From: Saccharibacillus sp. CPCC 101409
GTDB taxonomy: Bacteria; Bacillota; Bacilli; Paenibacillales; Paenibacillaceae
Assembly (NCBI RefSeq): GCF_030518235.1
Contig: NZ_JAULSA010000004.1
Location: 372,001 to 436,000, forward strand
Direction of reading: 5' to 3'
Length of the DNA stretch: 64,000 nucleotides
Below, piece by piece: positions 36,922 to 45,293 of the stretch. The notes beneath the pieces are model-generated. The model made no database searches. It was not told the origin of the DNA and saw only the letters and a program-made list of their open reading frames with translations. A program made the position numbers and the translations under genes. Position 1 is the first letter of the stretch. Each line of letters opens with the position of its first letter.

Positions 36922-37398
36922 TCAGCCCGCAATCCATATTCCGCCCGCAATAACGGACAGAACCGTAATGAAAGTCTGGTAGATTATATCCATGATGATG
37001 TTGGAGACGCTGTCCGCGTCCGCTTTGCCGTTCTTGATCATGACATAAGTATGTGACCATAATCCGCTCAATCCGTATATGTACATCGATACCAGAACGC
37101 CGATCCAGAAGTTGCCGTGAAACCAAATCGCCATAATGCCCATGATTCCGAGCCCGACTTGTGAAAACCCGTACTTAAACTGAAACGGCCCGCCGGGCCA
37201 TCCCAACATCTTGGCGGTTTTGTCCGCCTGCGCGACGTTTACGATAAAACCTATGATTCCCACAAGCCCGAACGTGACCACGAACTGATGCAGCAGCAGT
37301 ACGCGGCTTATCTCGCTCAACGCTCCGGGAAAGCCCAGTATGTACAGATGCACGATACCGGAGATGATTCCCAATGCCCACAGGGCCAAGAACCACAT
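36922..37398 (-). CDS. Small integral membrane protein, first gene of the biosynthetic operon
   Basis: A 158-residue protein with four hydrophobic segments (roughly residues 1-22, 35-55, 80-105, 130-155) and few charged residues. The length and pattern recall the DUF6790-type membrane proteins, but I cannot confirm the family. Of three nearby in-frame ATGs, the one at 37398 has the best spacing to AGGAGG (10 nt). The one at 37407 is only 1 nt away from it. It lies 31 bp before the synthetase start and downstream of the only strong promoter, so it is co-transcribed with the cluster. Its role is unknown; immunity or transport are guesses from place alone. Confidence 0.75.
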   Translation of the reverse strand: MWFLALWALGIISGIVHLYILGFPGALSEISRVLLLHQFVVTFGLVGIIGFIVNVAQADKTAKMLGWPGGPFQFKYGFSQVGLGIMGIMAIWFHGNFWIGVLVSMYIYGLSGLWSHTYVMIKNGKADADSVSNIIMDIIYQTFITVLSVIAGGIWIAG

Positions 37399-37464
37399 TC
37401 TACACATTCCTCCTATCAAATTTTTCCTAAAAAATGATTTATATCAAGCAAGTTTATATTCCTC

Positions 37465-37492
37465 ATTATAATTCGCTACCAAACTAAGTCAA
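37465..37492 (-). promoter_or_regulatory. Near-consensus sigma-A promoter of the NRPS-PKS operon
   Basis: Read on the minus strand, TTGACT (-35, 37487-37492), a 16-bp spacer and TATAAT (-10, 37465-37470) lie about 65 bp upstream of the first gene start. The predicted leader is about 60 nt. No other promoter of this quality was seen before the tetR operon, so it may drive about 32 kb of minus-strand genes. Confidence 0.8.
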
Positions 37493-38448
37493 TTCATTTT
37501 TTGGTAAAAAAAAGAATTTAAAATTCAAAATGGAACAATTGGAGTTTTTGAGGTTTAACAATTAAAACGGGCAAAACCGATTTTGGGGAATGCGATTTTT
37601 GGTTTTGACAAGTTCTTCAAAGCCCGTTTAAGCAGATTATGGACGGGATCGCCTTTATCGCTTTTCCGATAAATCCGGCAGGTATTTCCTATCTTCGGAT
37701 TTAGCTTCGCACGCTTTCTTAATTCCGTTAAAGCCGTCCGGTATCCTGATTTTACGCCTGTCTATTTCGCATTCTGTCGACTGCGCCAGCTTTCCAAACG
37801 TTTCGAATACTTTTCGCGCCGTCAATTTTTCCACTCGCGCCGTCAATTTTTCCACGGTTTTGCCGATCTCCGGCAGGAAGTTTTTGACGGGTTTCGATAC
37901 GACAGTTTATACCCTGCATTTCTTCCCCTTCCCGAATACAGATATAGCTTGCCCAAAGAAAAACAAAAAAGGACGCGGAATTTCCCGTGCCCTGCTCTTT
38001 CCATTTGCCTCCTGCGTTTGCCCGGCCTTACCAGCTAATCCATCCGTAAGTCCGATAATCGTGGGGAACCGGTTTGAAAAAATCTTCCTGTTCCAAACGA
38101 ATGTTAAAGCGTCTTCGAAACTTGCACTGCGTTATTTGCCGGACTTCTTTGACTTACCCTCTCGTCCAATACCGGACGCCGCGATCGCCGCGATACTCGT
38201 TCAACTTTTCATGCCGCGGATCTTTAAACGTCTTCGACGTTTTGTACATCCGCCGCTCGCCGCGTGCTTGCAGTGCCCGTTCTCAGCATTGAAGTTCGGC
38301 CTTATCAAGCAAGTTACGCGCAGTCCGCAAATTTTTTTTACCGCCAGCTTTCGGCCCCGTTCTTTTAACCGCGCCTTTCGGTAACGCTTCCATATCCCGG
38401 TTTCAAGCCGCGGCCTTTTTACCAGAATGACCTTATGTCTTTGAATAC
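37493..38448. other. AT-rich spacer between the cluster and the peptide transporter operon, no convincing gene
   Basis: This stretch is visibly poorer in GC than both sides and holds only short open frames. One minus-strand frame of 66 codons (37655-37855) contains a repeated VEKLTAR. Another minus frame of 84 codons (38201-38455) is very basic and overlaps the promoter of the next operon. Neither has a good ribosome site or a recognisable family. I read the region as non-coding spacer or decayed DNA at the cluster border. Confidence 0.5.
37814..37855. repeat. Two perfect 21-bp tandem repeats
   Basis: The unit from 37814 to 37834 (begins TCGCGCCGTCAATTTTTCCA) is followed at once by an exact second copy. 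On the minus strand it encodes VEKLTAR twice if translated. A unit length divisible by three keeps the frame, but no gene is established here. Confidence 0.8.
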
Positions 38449-38477
38449 TTGACATGAATAGCAGTTTACATTAGCAT
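38449..38477 (+). promoter_or_regulatory. Probable promoter of the peptide ABC transporter operon
   Basis: TTGACA (38449-38454), a 17-bp spacer and TAGCAT (38472-38477) stand about 95 bp upstream of the first permease gene. The -35 is perfect and the -10 matches four of six consensus bases. Confidence 0.6.
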
Positions 38478-38572
38478 TTCCTAGTAACATTATTGGAATT
38501 AACGAATTATCGCATCGCTGCTTTATCCCTTTAAATTTTTAACGTTTGGATACGGATAGGAGATTTTGCCGG

Positions 38573-39499
38573 ATGTATATTGTGAAACGCCTTTTTCTTA
38601 TGCTGCTGACGCTCTGGATCATTGTCACGCTGACGTTTATTATCATGCACGCGATTCCGGGAGATCCTTTCTCCAACGATTCGAAAACGATCCCGCCGGC
38701 CGTGCTGGAGAATATGCGGGCCCGCTACAATCTGGACAAGCCTTACGCAGTCCAGTACGCGCTGTACCTGAAGAACCTGCTGATGCTCGACCTGGGGCCT
38801 TCGATCCAATCCAAAACGACGGACGTAAACACCTTGATCGCGCGCGGCTTCGGCCCGTCGGCGATACTCGGCATTCAATCGCTCGTTATCGCGCTGGTCG
38901 CCGGGATCTCGCTCGGGACGGTGGCCGCTCTGCGCCATAATCGACCACTGGATTATATTTCGATGTTTATCGCGATTCTGGGCGTGTCGATTCCGAGCTT
39001 TATCCTGGCGCCTCTGCTGATCAAGTACCTGGCCGTCAAATGGCATCTGCTGCCCGTCGCCTCCTGGGGCACGTGGAAACACACGCTGCTCCCGTCGATC
39101 GCGCTGGCCGTGTCGCCGCTTGCGGTTATCGCCCGCTTCATGCGCACCAGCATGCTGGAAGTGCTGCACCAGGACTATATCCGCATGGCGAAAGCCAAAG
39201 GATTGTCGGGGCGCGCGGTAACGATCCGTCACGGTCTGCGCAACGCGCTGATCCCGGTCGTGTCGTTTATCGGGCCGCTGTTCGCTTCGGTCATTACCGG
39301 CACGTTCGTCGTCGAGAAGATCTTCGCGATTCCCGGCATCGGCAAATATTTCGTGGACAGCATCTTCAACCGCGATTATCCCGTGATCCTGGGCACGACT
39401 ATTTTCTACAGCGTCATCCTGGTCGTAACGCTGTTCCTGATCGACATATCCTACCGGCTGGTCGATCCGCGAATCAAACTGTCCAGTAAAGGAGAATGA
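38573..39499 (+). CDS. Peptide ABC transporter permease, OppB/DppB type
   Basis: A 308-residue membrane protein with about six hydrophobic segments and the binding-protein-dependent transport signature (EVLHQDYIRMAKAKGLSGRAV region, around residue 205). The N-terminal MYIVKRLFLMLLTLWIIVTLTF and the long periplasmic loop with LDKPYAVQYALYL are typical of DppB/OppB. The start at 38573 has AGGAG 10 bp upstream; an in-frame ATG nine codons earlier lacks one. It is the first gene of a four-gene operon and pairs with the OppC-like permease, which begins 1 bp after its stop. Confidence 0.94.
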   Translation: MYIVKRLFLMLLTLWIIVTLTFIIMHAIPGDPFSNDSKTIPPAVLENMRARYNLDKPYAVQYALYLKNLLMLDLGPSIQSKTTDVNTLIARGFGPSAILGIQSLVIALVAGISLGTVAALRHNRPLDYISMFIAILGVSIPSFILAPLLIKYLAVKWHLLPVASWGTWKHTLLPSIALAVSPLAVIARFMRTSMLEVLHQDYIRMAKAKGLSGRAVTIRHGLRNALIPVVSFIGPLFASVITGTFVVEKIFAIPGIGKYFVDSIFNRDYPVILGTTIFYSVILVVTLFLIDISYRLVDPRIKLSSKGE

Positions 39500-39500
39500 G

Positions 39501-40451
39501 ATGAAGACCGCTTTCCCGCCCGAACAAAAACACCTTTTTCAGCCCGTGTCCCGCGAAGAGATGCCCGCCGCGGCCATCGGGCGTCCGTCCGAATCGTACT
39601 GGCGCATCCGTCTACATAAGCTGTTCAAAAACAAACTCGCCGTGCTGGGACTGGCGCTGCTGCTGATTATCCTGGGACTCGCCGCCGCCGGCCCGCATCT
39701 GGTGCCTTACGCGCCGAGCGACCAGTCGCTGCTCAAGACCAATCTTCCGCCGTCGGCGGAGCACTGGTTCGGCACCGACGATCTGGGGCGCGACGTCTGG
39801 GCCCGTACCTGGGCCGGCGCGCGCATCTCGCTGCTGATCGGCTTCTCGGCCGCGGCGATCGACCTCGTGCTGGGCGTGCTGATCGGCAGCGTCGCCGGCT
39901 ACTGCGCCGGACGCGGCCGGACCGGGGACCGGATCGACAGCGCGCTGATGCGCCTGATCGAAGTCCTGTACAGCATTCCGTATCTGCTGGTCATCATCCT
40001 TCTGCTGGTCGTGATGAAGCCGGGGCTCTTGACGATGATCGTCGCCCTGTCCATCACCGGCTGGGTCGGGATGGCCCGCATCGTGCGCGGCCAGATTCTC
40101 CAGCTCAAGCAAAACGAATACGTGACCGCCGCCCGCAGCCTGGGCGCGGATCACCGCCGCATCGTGTTCAAGCATCTGCTGCCGAACGCGACGGCGATCA
40201 TCATCGTCAACCTGACGTTCTCGATTCCGGCTGCGATCTTCGCGGAATCGTTCCTCAGCTTTCTCGGGCTGGGCATCCAGTCCCCTTCCGCAAGCTGGGG
40301 CACGATGGCCAACGACTCGCTCGGCGTCATCCTGAGCGGGCAGTGGTGGAGACTCTTTTTCCCCGGCCTGATGATCTCGCTGACCATGCTGTCTTTCAAT
40401 ACGCTGGGCGACGGCCTTCAGGATGCGCTCGATCCGCATTCGAAGGCCTAA
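39501..40451 (+). CDS. Peptide ABC transporter permease, OppC/DppC type
   Basis: A 316-residue permease with the OppC N-terminal domain (residues about 30-80, ending in GTDDLGRDVWAR) and a transmembrane core with the EAA-like loop QLKQNEYVTAARSLGADHRRIVFKHLLPN (around residue 205). AAAGGAG overlaps the end of the OppB gene. The two permeases would form the membrane channel for oligopeptides. No OppD or OppF ATPase gene lies in the operon or elsewhere in the window, so the ATPase must come from another locus. Confidence 0.94.
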   Translation: MKTAFPPEQKHLFQPVSREEMPAAAIGRPSESYWRIRLHKLFKNKLAVLGLALLLIILGLAAAGPHLVPYAPSDQSLLKTNLPPSAEHWFGTDDLGRDVWARTWAGARISLLIGFSAAAIDLVLGVLIGSVAGYCAGRGRTGDRIDSALMRLIEVLYSIPYLLVIILLLVVMKPGLLTMIVALSITGWVGMARIVRGQILQLKQNEYVTAARSLGADHRRIVFKHLLPNATAIIIVNLTFSIPAAIFAESFLSFLGLGIQSPSASWGTMANDSLGVILSGQWWRLFFPGLMISLTMLSFNTLGDGLQDALDPHSKA

Positions 40452-40506
40452 ATATAGAACTCCATACAAACTGTCGCACCATACCAATTAGGGGAGGAAT
40501 CATGCA

Positions 40507-42189
40507 ATGAAGAAAAAGATTCAGGGGTTGTCCGTTTTGCTGCTGCTTATCCTGGTCGTGCTGGCCGGATGCTCCGGCGGCGCAAATACGGCGGCGACCG
40601 GGGAACCGGCTTCTACCAAGACCAACACCGCCGCGGAGGCCGCGCCGGAAGAAGCGCCGGCCGACGTCGAACAGGTCATCACGACCAACCTGGCGGGCGG
40701 CGAACCGTATACGCTCGATCCGGCGTTCGCGTCGGACACCACGTCGTATTTTGTGATCGGCAATCTGTACGAAGGACTGTACACGTACGATAAAGCCGGC
40801 AAGATCGTCGAAGGCGCGGCCAGCAAAGTGGACGTTTCCGAAGACGGAGCGACTTACACGTTTACGATCCGCGACAACGCCAAGTGGTCCAACGGCGAGC
40901 CGGTCACGGCCAAAGACTTCGAATATTCATGGAAACGGGTGCTGAATCCGGAGACCGCCGCTTACGACCCTTCTTCGCTCTACTACATCAAGGGCGCGGA
41001 AGAATACAACACCGGCAAAGGCAAAGCCGAAGACGTGGGCATCACCGCCAAAGACGACCAAACGCTGGTTGTGCAGCTCAAGTCTCCGCTCGGTTTTTTC
41101 CCGACGATCGCCGTGGGCACGCCTTACCTGCCGGTACAGCAGTCGGTCGTGGAAGGCGACGAGAAGTGGGCCGCGGAAGCGTCGACGATCGTCGGCAACG
41201 GACCTTACGTCGCGAAAGACTGGAAGCATAACGAAGAAATCAGCCTGACCAAGAACGATCAATACTGGGACAAAGACGCGATTACGATGGCGACAATCAA
41301 CTTCAAGATGGTCCAGGACGCGACGACGTATTATCAAATGTACAAAACGGGCGATCTCGATATGATTCTAAGCCTGCCGGTCGATACGCTGGATCAGGAG
41401 AAAAGCAGTCCGGAATTCCTGTCGCACCCGTCGTTCTCGGTGTACACGTACTCGTTCAACGTCGAGGAGAAACCTTTTACCAACAAAAAGATCCGCCAGG
41501 CCATCGCTTACGCGATCGACCGCGAAGTACTGGCGACCAACGTAACCAAAGGCGGCGAAACGCCGGCTTACGGCTACGTCCCTTACGGCATCACCGCTCC
41601 GTCGGGCAAAGACTTCCGCGACGAAGCGCCGGAGAAATACTACGAGTTCAACCCGGACAAAGCCAAAGAGCTGCTGGCCGAAGGCTTGAAAGAAGAAGGA
41701 CTGACCTCGCTGCCTCCGGTGACGTTCAAGTACAACACGTCGGACAAGCACAAGAAAGTCGCCGAAGCGATCCAGGAACTGCTCAAGACCAATCTGGGCA
41801 TCGAAGTGCGGCTGGAGAACCAGGAATGGAAAACGTATATCGATACGTTCAAGCAGAAAAACTTCCAGGCGGCGCGCATGGGCTGGGAAGGCAACTTCCT
41901 CGATCCGCTCGGCGTGCTCGCGCACTATACCAGCGCCAACTCGAATAACTTCACCAATTGGAAAAACGCCGACTACGACAAGCTGATCGAAACGTCGACG
42001 TACGAGTTGGACCCGGCCAAACGCTTCGAAGAACTGCACCAGGCCGAAGCCATCCTCATGGACGAGCTGCCGATCATCCCGATCCAGTTCTCCGCGGACA
42101 CCGCGCTGATCAGTCCGAAGATCAAGGGCATCGTGTTCGATACCCGCTCGAATCCGGATCTGCGCTTCGCCGTTCGGACGGAGCAGTAA
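40507..42189 (+). CDS. Oligopeptide-binding lipoprotein, OppA/DppA family
   Basis: A 560-residue extracytoplasmic binding protein. The N-terminus is a lipoprotein signal with the lipobox LAGC (Cys22), followed by a Thr/Ala/Glu-rich linker. The family 5 binding-protein signature lies around residues 90-150 (GASKVDVSEDGATYTFTIRDNAKWSNGEPVTAKDF). GGGGAGG stands upstream of the start. Placed after both permeases, it supplies substrate to the transporter. The ligand is probably a peptide, as for the family. Confidence 0.94.
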   Translation: MKKKIQGLSVLLLLILVVLAGCSGGANTAATGEPASTKTNTAAEAAPEEAPADVEQVITTNLAGGEPYTLDPAFASDTTSYFVIGNLYEGLYTYDKAGKIVEGAASKVDVSEDGATYTFTIRDNAKWSNGEPVTAKDFEYSWKRVLNPETAAYDPSSLYYIKGAEEYNTGKGKAEDVGITAKDDQTLVVQLKSPLGFFPTIAVGTPYLPVQQSVVEGDEKWAAEASTIVGNGPYVAKDWKHNEEISLTKNDQYWDKDAITMATINFKMVQDATTYYQMYKTGDLDMILSLPVDTLDQEKSSPEFLSHPSFSVYTYSFNVEEKPFTNKKIRQAIAYAIDREVLATNVTKGGETPAYGYVPYGITAPSGKDFRDEAPEKYYEFNPDKAKELLAEGLKEEGLTSLPPVTFKYNTSDKHKKVAEAIQELLKTNLGIEVRLENQEWKTYIDTFKQKNFQAARMGWEGNFLDPLGVLAHYTSANSNNFTNWKNADYDKLIETSTYELDPAKRFEELHQAEAILMDELPIIPIQFSADTALISPKIKGIVFDTRSNPDLRFAVRTEQ

Positions 42190-42190
42190 G

Positions 42191-42502
42191 ATGAACGGGA
42201 CGAACGCCGTGGAAGCGGCCAACCAGCTGTTCCTGTACGGCTTGATCGGATTGACGGCCGGAGCGCTGTTCCATGTGCTGCAAAGCGGATTTCTCGCCGT
42301 TTTCCTGCGCGGCTTCTCCGGTCTCGGCCAGGCGTTCGTCCGGCAGTCGCGCTTTCTTCAGCGGGAGAACGAGCGCCTGAGCCGCGACCCGATCCATACC
42401 GAGTGGAAACGCTCCGTGCTGCGCGGCTTGAAATTTGTGTTTCTCGGCGGCGGCGCGCTGCTGACGATCGTGTCGCTGGCGCTGCTGGCGGCCGGGGCGT
42501 GA
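42191..42502 (+). CDS. Small membrane protein at the end of the peptide transporter operon (DUF3899-like)
   Basis: A 103-residue protein with two hydrophobic segments (residues about 12-40 and 82-102) separated by a charged cytoplasmic loop containing RFLQRENERLSRDP. The size and two-segment layout fit the DUF3899 family, but the assignment is from memory of the pattern. It begins 1 bp after the binding protein stop and is followed by a terminator, so it belongs to the operon. Function unknown. Confidence 0.8.
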   Translation: MNGTNAVEAANQLFLYGLIGLTAGALFHVLQSGFLAVFLRGFSGLGQAFVRQSRFLQRENERLSRDPIHTEWKRSVLRGLKFVFLGGGALLTIVSLALLAAGA

Positions 42503-42532
42503 ATCGCAATGCGAACCGGAATGTGGATTTAA

Positions 42533-42580
42533 AAAAAGAGTTTTGCCGCTCCCAACCGAGAAGCCGGCAAAACTCTTTTT
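42533..42580. terminator. Strong bidirectional terminator after the peptide transporter operon
   Basis: Arms AAAAAGAGTTTTGCCG (42533-42548) and CGGCAAAACTCTTTTT (42565-42580) form a perfect 16-bp stem with T-runs on both strands. It serves this operon and the convergent gene ending at 42639. Confidence 0.9.
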
Positions 42581-42638
42581 GCTATATTCGGCGGCTCTAG
42601 AGCTTCTCCGTTTCCTCCGCTTGCTTCAACTCAAAGTT

Positions 42639-43529
42639 TCATCCGATCCGCCGGCTTTCGCTCAATCGTTCTTTTTGCCGCAAATACGGTTCGATATAAG
42701 GACCTTCCGTTTCGCCGTGATCCACCGCAAACACTTCCAGAATCCGGTCCAGCGTATGGAGCAGGGCGGCATCGTCCCGGCGAATCTCATGGATATGCAG
42801 CAGCGAGGTCAAAGCGTCGATCCTGCGCGGCGCCGTCTGCATCGCGAAAGAGCGCTCGTACGCTTCCTCCGCTTCTTCGTACCGGGCGAACTTCGCGTAC
42901 TGTTCCGCCAGCAGGTAGAAGCAGGCCGCGCTGTCCGGGTACGTCCGGCACGCCTGCGCCCAGCGCCGCTCCGCTTCCGTACGCTCCCCTTTTCGATACA
43001 GAATCTCGCCGGCGTAAAAATCCAGCACATAGCTCCGCTCGCCCGCAAACACACCGGCCTGCCCGATCTGCGTCTGTGCTTCGTCGAACCGGTAATCGGC
43101 AATCAGGTGCTCGATCAGGATGCGGCGCGCGATCAGCAGCTCGGGATGCCGCCCGATAAACTCGACATAATAATCGATCAGCCGACGGTTATTCGTTTTC
43201 TGAAAATCCGGGAGCAGGCCGCCTGCGCACACAGCATAATTGTCGTGCAGTCCGATCTGCCCCGGATCGAGTTGTAGTCCTTGCAGCGCCGCTTTTTCGC
43301 CAATCCGCTTGGCCGCGTTCATCCGGTACACCTGAAGCTCCGAGACCAACCACAAGCACCGCGCGTCCCCGGTCTGCTCGGCGAGCTGCCGGAACCGCGC
43401 TTCCAGCGCGTCCAGTTCTGCGACGGACAAATCGTTTGTTTCCCAGGTGGACCACAGACGTTCCGAAGCTTCTTCCAGTTCTCCGCGCCAATCCTGTTCT
43501 TCCGGCACGTTCGGGGGATTACCGTTCAT
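42639..43529 (-). CDS. TPR-like helical repeat protein of unknown function
   Basis: A 296-residue soluble protein, acidic at the N-terminus. From about residue 125 onward it reads as helix pairs with TPR-like spacing (for example EILYRKGERTEAERRWAQACRTYPDSAACFYLLAEQYAKFARYEEAEEAYERSF), consistent with three to four tetratricopeptide repeats. GGAG lies 7 bp before the ATG. No enzyme motif or signal peptide is visible. It is monocistronic and divergent from shikimate kinase. A protein-binding scaffold is the usual role of such folds; nothing more can be said. Confidence 0.8.
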   Translation of the reverse strand: MNGNPPNVPEEQDWRGELEEASERLWSTWETNDLSVAELDALEARFRQLAEQTGDARCLWLVSELQVYRMNAAKRIGEKAALQGLQLDPGQIGLHDNYAVCAGGLLPDFQKTNNRRLIDYYVEFIGRHPELLIARRILIEHLIADYRFDEAQTQIGQAGVFAGERSYVLDFYAGEILYRKGERTEAERRWAQACRTYPDSAACFYLLAEQYAKFARYEEAEEAYERSFAMQTAPRRIDALTSLLHIHEIRRDDAALLHTLDRILEVFAVDHGETEGPYIEPYLRQKERLSESRRIG

Positions 43530-43656
43530 AAGACGACTCCTTTGCGGCTTTCGTTGTTATACGCTTCTTCTGATAAACGGTTGCTCCCTTCGATCCGTTT
43601 CTCTATAATAGAAGAAATCTGAGTTTCGGAATTTAAAGCGGCAAAGGGGCAGGGTG

Positions 43657-44214
43657 ATGCTTGACGTGAATACGCATATTCCTCTTCGGGAGAAAAATAT
43701 CGTGCTGATCGGATTTATGGGCGCGGGGAAAACGACGGTCGGACAGCTGCTGGCGCAGAAGCTGGAGCGCGAGTTTATCGACGCCGACCAGGCGATCGAG
43801 CAGGCGCACGGGATGCCGGTGACGGAGATTTTCCAATCGCTGGGCGAGCCGGCTTTTCGGCAGATCGAAAAAGAGTACATCGTCGGCCTGTGCGGCGGGC
43901 AGCGCAATAAAGTGATCTCGCTCGGCGGCGGGTCGTTTATGCAGGAAGAGATCCGCGAGGCATGCCTCGGCAGCAGCCGGGTCGTGTATCTCGATCTGAG
44001 CTGGGACGCGTGGCTGCGCCGCTTCGAGCTGCTGATCGATACCCGTCCGCTGCTGCAAAGCAAGTCGGTCGAAGAAGTCGAGCAGCTGTTCAACAGCCGC
44101 CGCCCGGTGTACGAAAGCGGCCATCACGTCGTCAACGTCGATACGCGGGAACCCGAAGAACTGGCGGAGACGATCGCGCGCACGCTTCGGGCGGAATGGG
44201 AGCGGGGCGAATAG
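43657..44214 (+). CDS. aroK: Shikimate kinase
   Basis: A 185-residue cytosolic kinase that phosphorylates shikimate at the 3-position in aromatic amino acid synthesis. Walker A is GFMGAGKTTVG (around residues 18-28), the shikimate-binding aspartate is in FIDADQAIE, the GGGS loop in ISLGGGSF, and the lid region has DTRPLL and SRRPVYES. I chose the ATG at 43657 because AAAGGGG sits 7 bp upstream; a GTG one codon earlier is also open. The gene stands alone and ends at a bidirectional terminator. Confidence 0.92.
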   Translation: MLDVNTHIPLREKNIVLIGFMGAGKTTVGQLLAQKLEREFIDADQAIEQAHGMPVTEIFQSLGEPAFRQIEKEYIVGLCGGQRNKVISLGGGSFMQEEIREACLGSSRVVYLDLSWDAWLRRFELLIDTRPLLQSKSVEEVEQLFNSRRPVYESGHHVVNVDTREPEELAETIARTLRAEWERGE

Positions 44215-44240
44215 GTAGCAAAATTCAAACCTCGGATAAA

Positions 44241-44270
44241 AAAGAACCGCTGGAGACCTGGCGGTTCTTT
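44241..44270. terminator. Bidirectional terminator between aroK and the AraC-type gene
   Basis: AAAGAACCGC (44241-44250) pairs perfectly with GCGGTTCTTT (44261-44270) around a 10-nt loop, with A and T runs at the ends. Confidence 0.85.
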
Positions 44271-44277
44271 GGCGTGC

Positions 44278-45174
44278 TTACACTTCCCTTCTTCCCGCCT
44301 GCGAAGGCGTCTTGCCTTTATGCTGCCGGAACAGCCGGGCAAAGTAGCTCGGATCGCCGCAACCCACGCGTTCCGAGACTTCGGTGACGGTCAGGCCGCC
44401 CTGCTCCAGCAGGCGCTCCGCTTCGTTCATCCGGCAGACGTTCAGATACTCGACGAAGGTGCGGCCGGTGAGCTGCTTAAACGTTTTGCAGAAATGGTAC
44501 GGGTTCAAATTGACCATCTGCGCGGCTTCGGCGACGGTGATCGGTTCCGCGTAACGCTGCTCCAGCCGCTGAAGCAGAGGCTGAAAGCGCTCGCGGTTGA
44601 AATCGCGGCGTTCGAGCTGCGCCCGGCTTTCCCGCTCCTCCGGGAAGAGGCGCGCAAGCTGGACGAACAGCTGGTACAGCTGCATTTTGATCACCAGCTG
44701 GTAGCCGGGGCGCTGCGCGCAGTACTCGCTCAGAATCTGGTGGAACAGCGGCAGACAGGTCTCGGCGATCGTATCGGCATTCGGATGCTCCGGCAGCCGC
44801 ACGCGTCCTTCCAGATACGGAGCCAGCATTTTGACATGCAGCGGGTCGTTCATCCAATCGTGGAACAGCGCCCCGCTGAATACGATCGCGCTGTGCCGGA
44901 TATCGCCGTCGCAGGTGCTGTAACCCGCGTGCAGCTTCCCCGGCGGAATCAGCAGCATGTCTCCCGGGCCCGCATGGTACGCTTCGTTGTCGATCTGAAA
45001 AACCGCCGTCCCTTCGTGCATCACCAGAATCTCGAAATGCTCGTGCCAGTGCAGGCTGACGATTCGTTGACCCAGCGTCGCCCTCTGATTGCCGATGATG
45101 CAGACGCGAAACGGATAACTTTTCTCAAGCATGCCCGCTTTTTCCCGCAGCTGCTCCAAGTATGCTGTGCTCAT
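44278..45174 (-). CDS. AraC family transcriptional regulator (cupin plus HTH)
   Basis: A 298-residue regulator. Residues about 30-120 form a cupin-like sensing domain (LHWHEHFEILVMHEGTAVFQID, then GDMLLIPPGKLHAGY). The last 100 residues hold two helix-turn-helix motifs (ITVAEAAQMVNLNPYHFCKTFKQLTGRTFVEYLN and the signature ending in GCGDPSYFARLFRQHKGKTPSQ). It is divergent from a sugar phosphate isomerase gene 119 bp away, which it probably controls in response to a sugar. Confidence 0.92.
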   Translation of the reverse strand: MSTAYLEQLREKAGMLEKSYPFRVCIIGNQRATLGQRIVSLHWHEHFEILVMHEGTAVFQIDNEAYHAGPGDMLLIPPGKLHAGYSTCDGDIRHSAIVFSGALFHDWMNDPLHVKMLAPYLEGRVRLPEHPNADTIAETCLPLFHQILSEYCAQRPGYQLVIKMQLYQLFVQLARLFPEERESRAQLERRDFNRERFQPLLQRLEQRYAEPITVAEAAQMVNLNPYHFCKTFKQLTGRTFVEYLNVCRMNEAERLLEQGGLTVTEVSERVGCGDPSYFARLFRQHKGKTPSQAGRREV

Positions 45175-45293
45175 CGTTTGCTACAACTCCTCAAGATTGG
45201 ACTGGTTATCCGCAATATGGTTAAAGATTCGGGCGCATGCCGACTCTATACTGACCTTATTCCTTTATTATATTCAGGTCAGGAGTGAAAATC

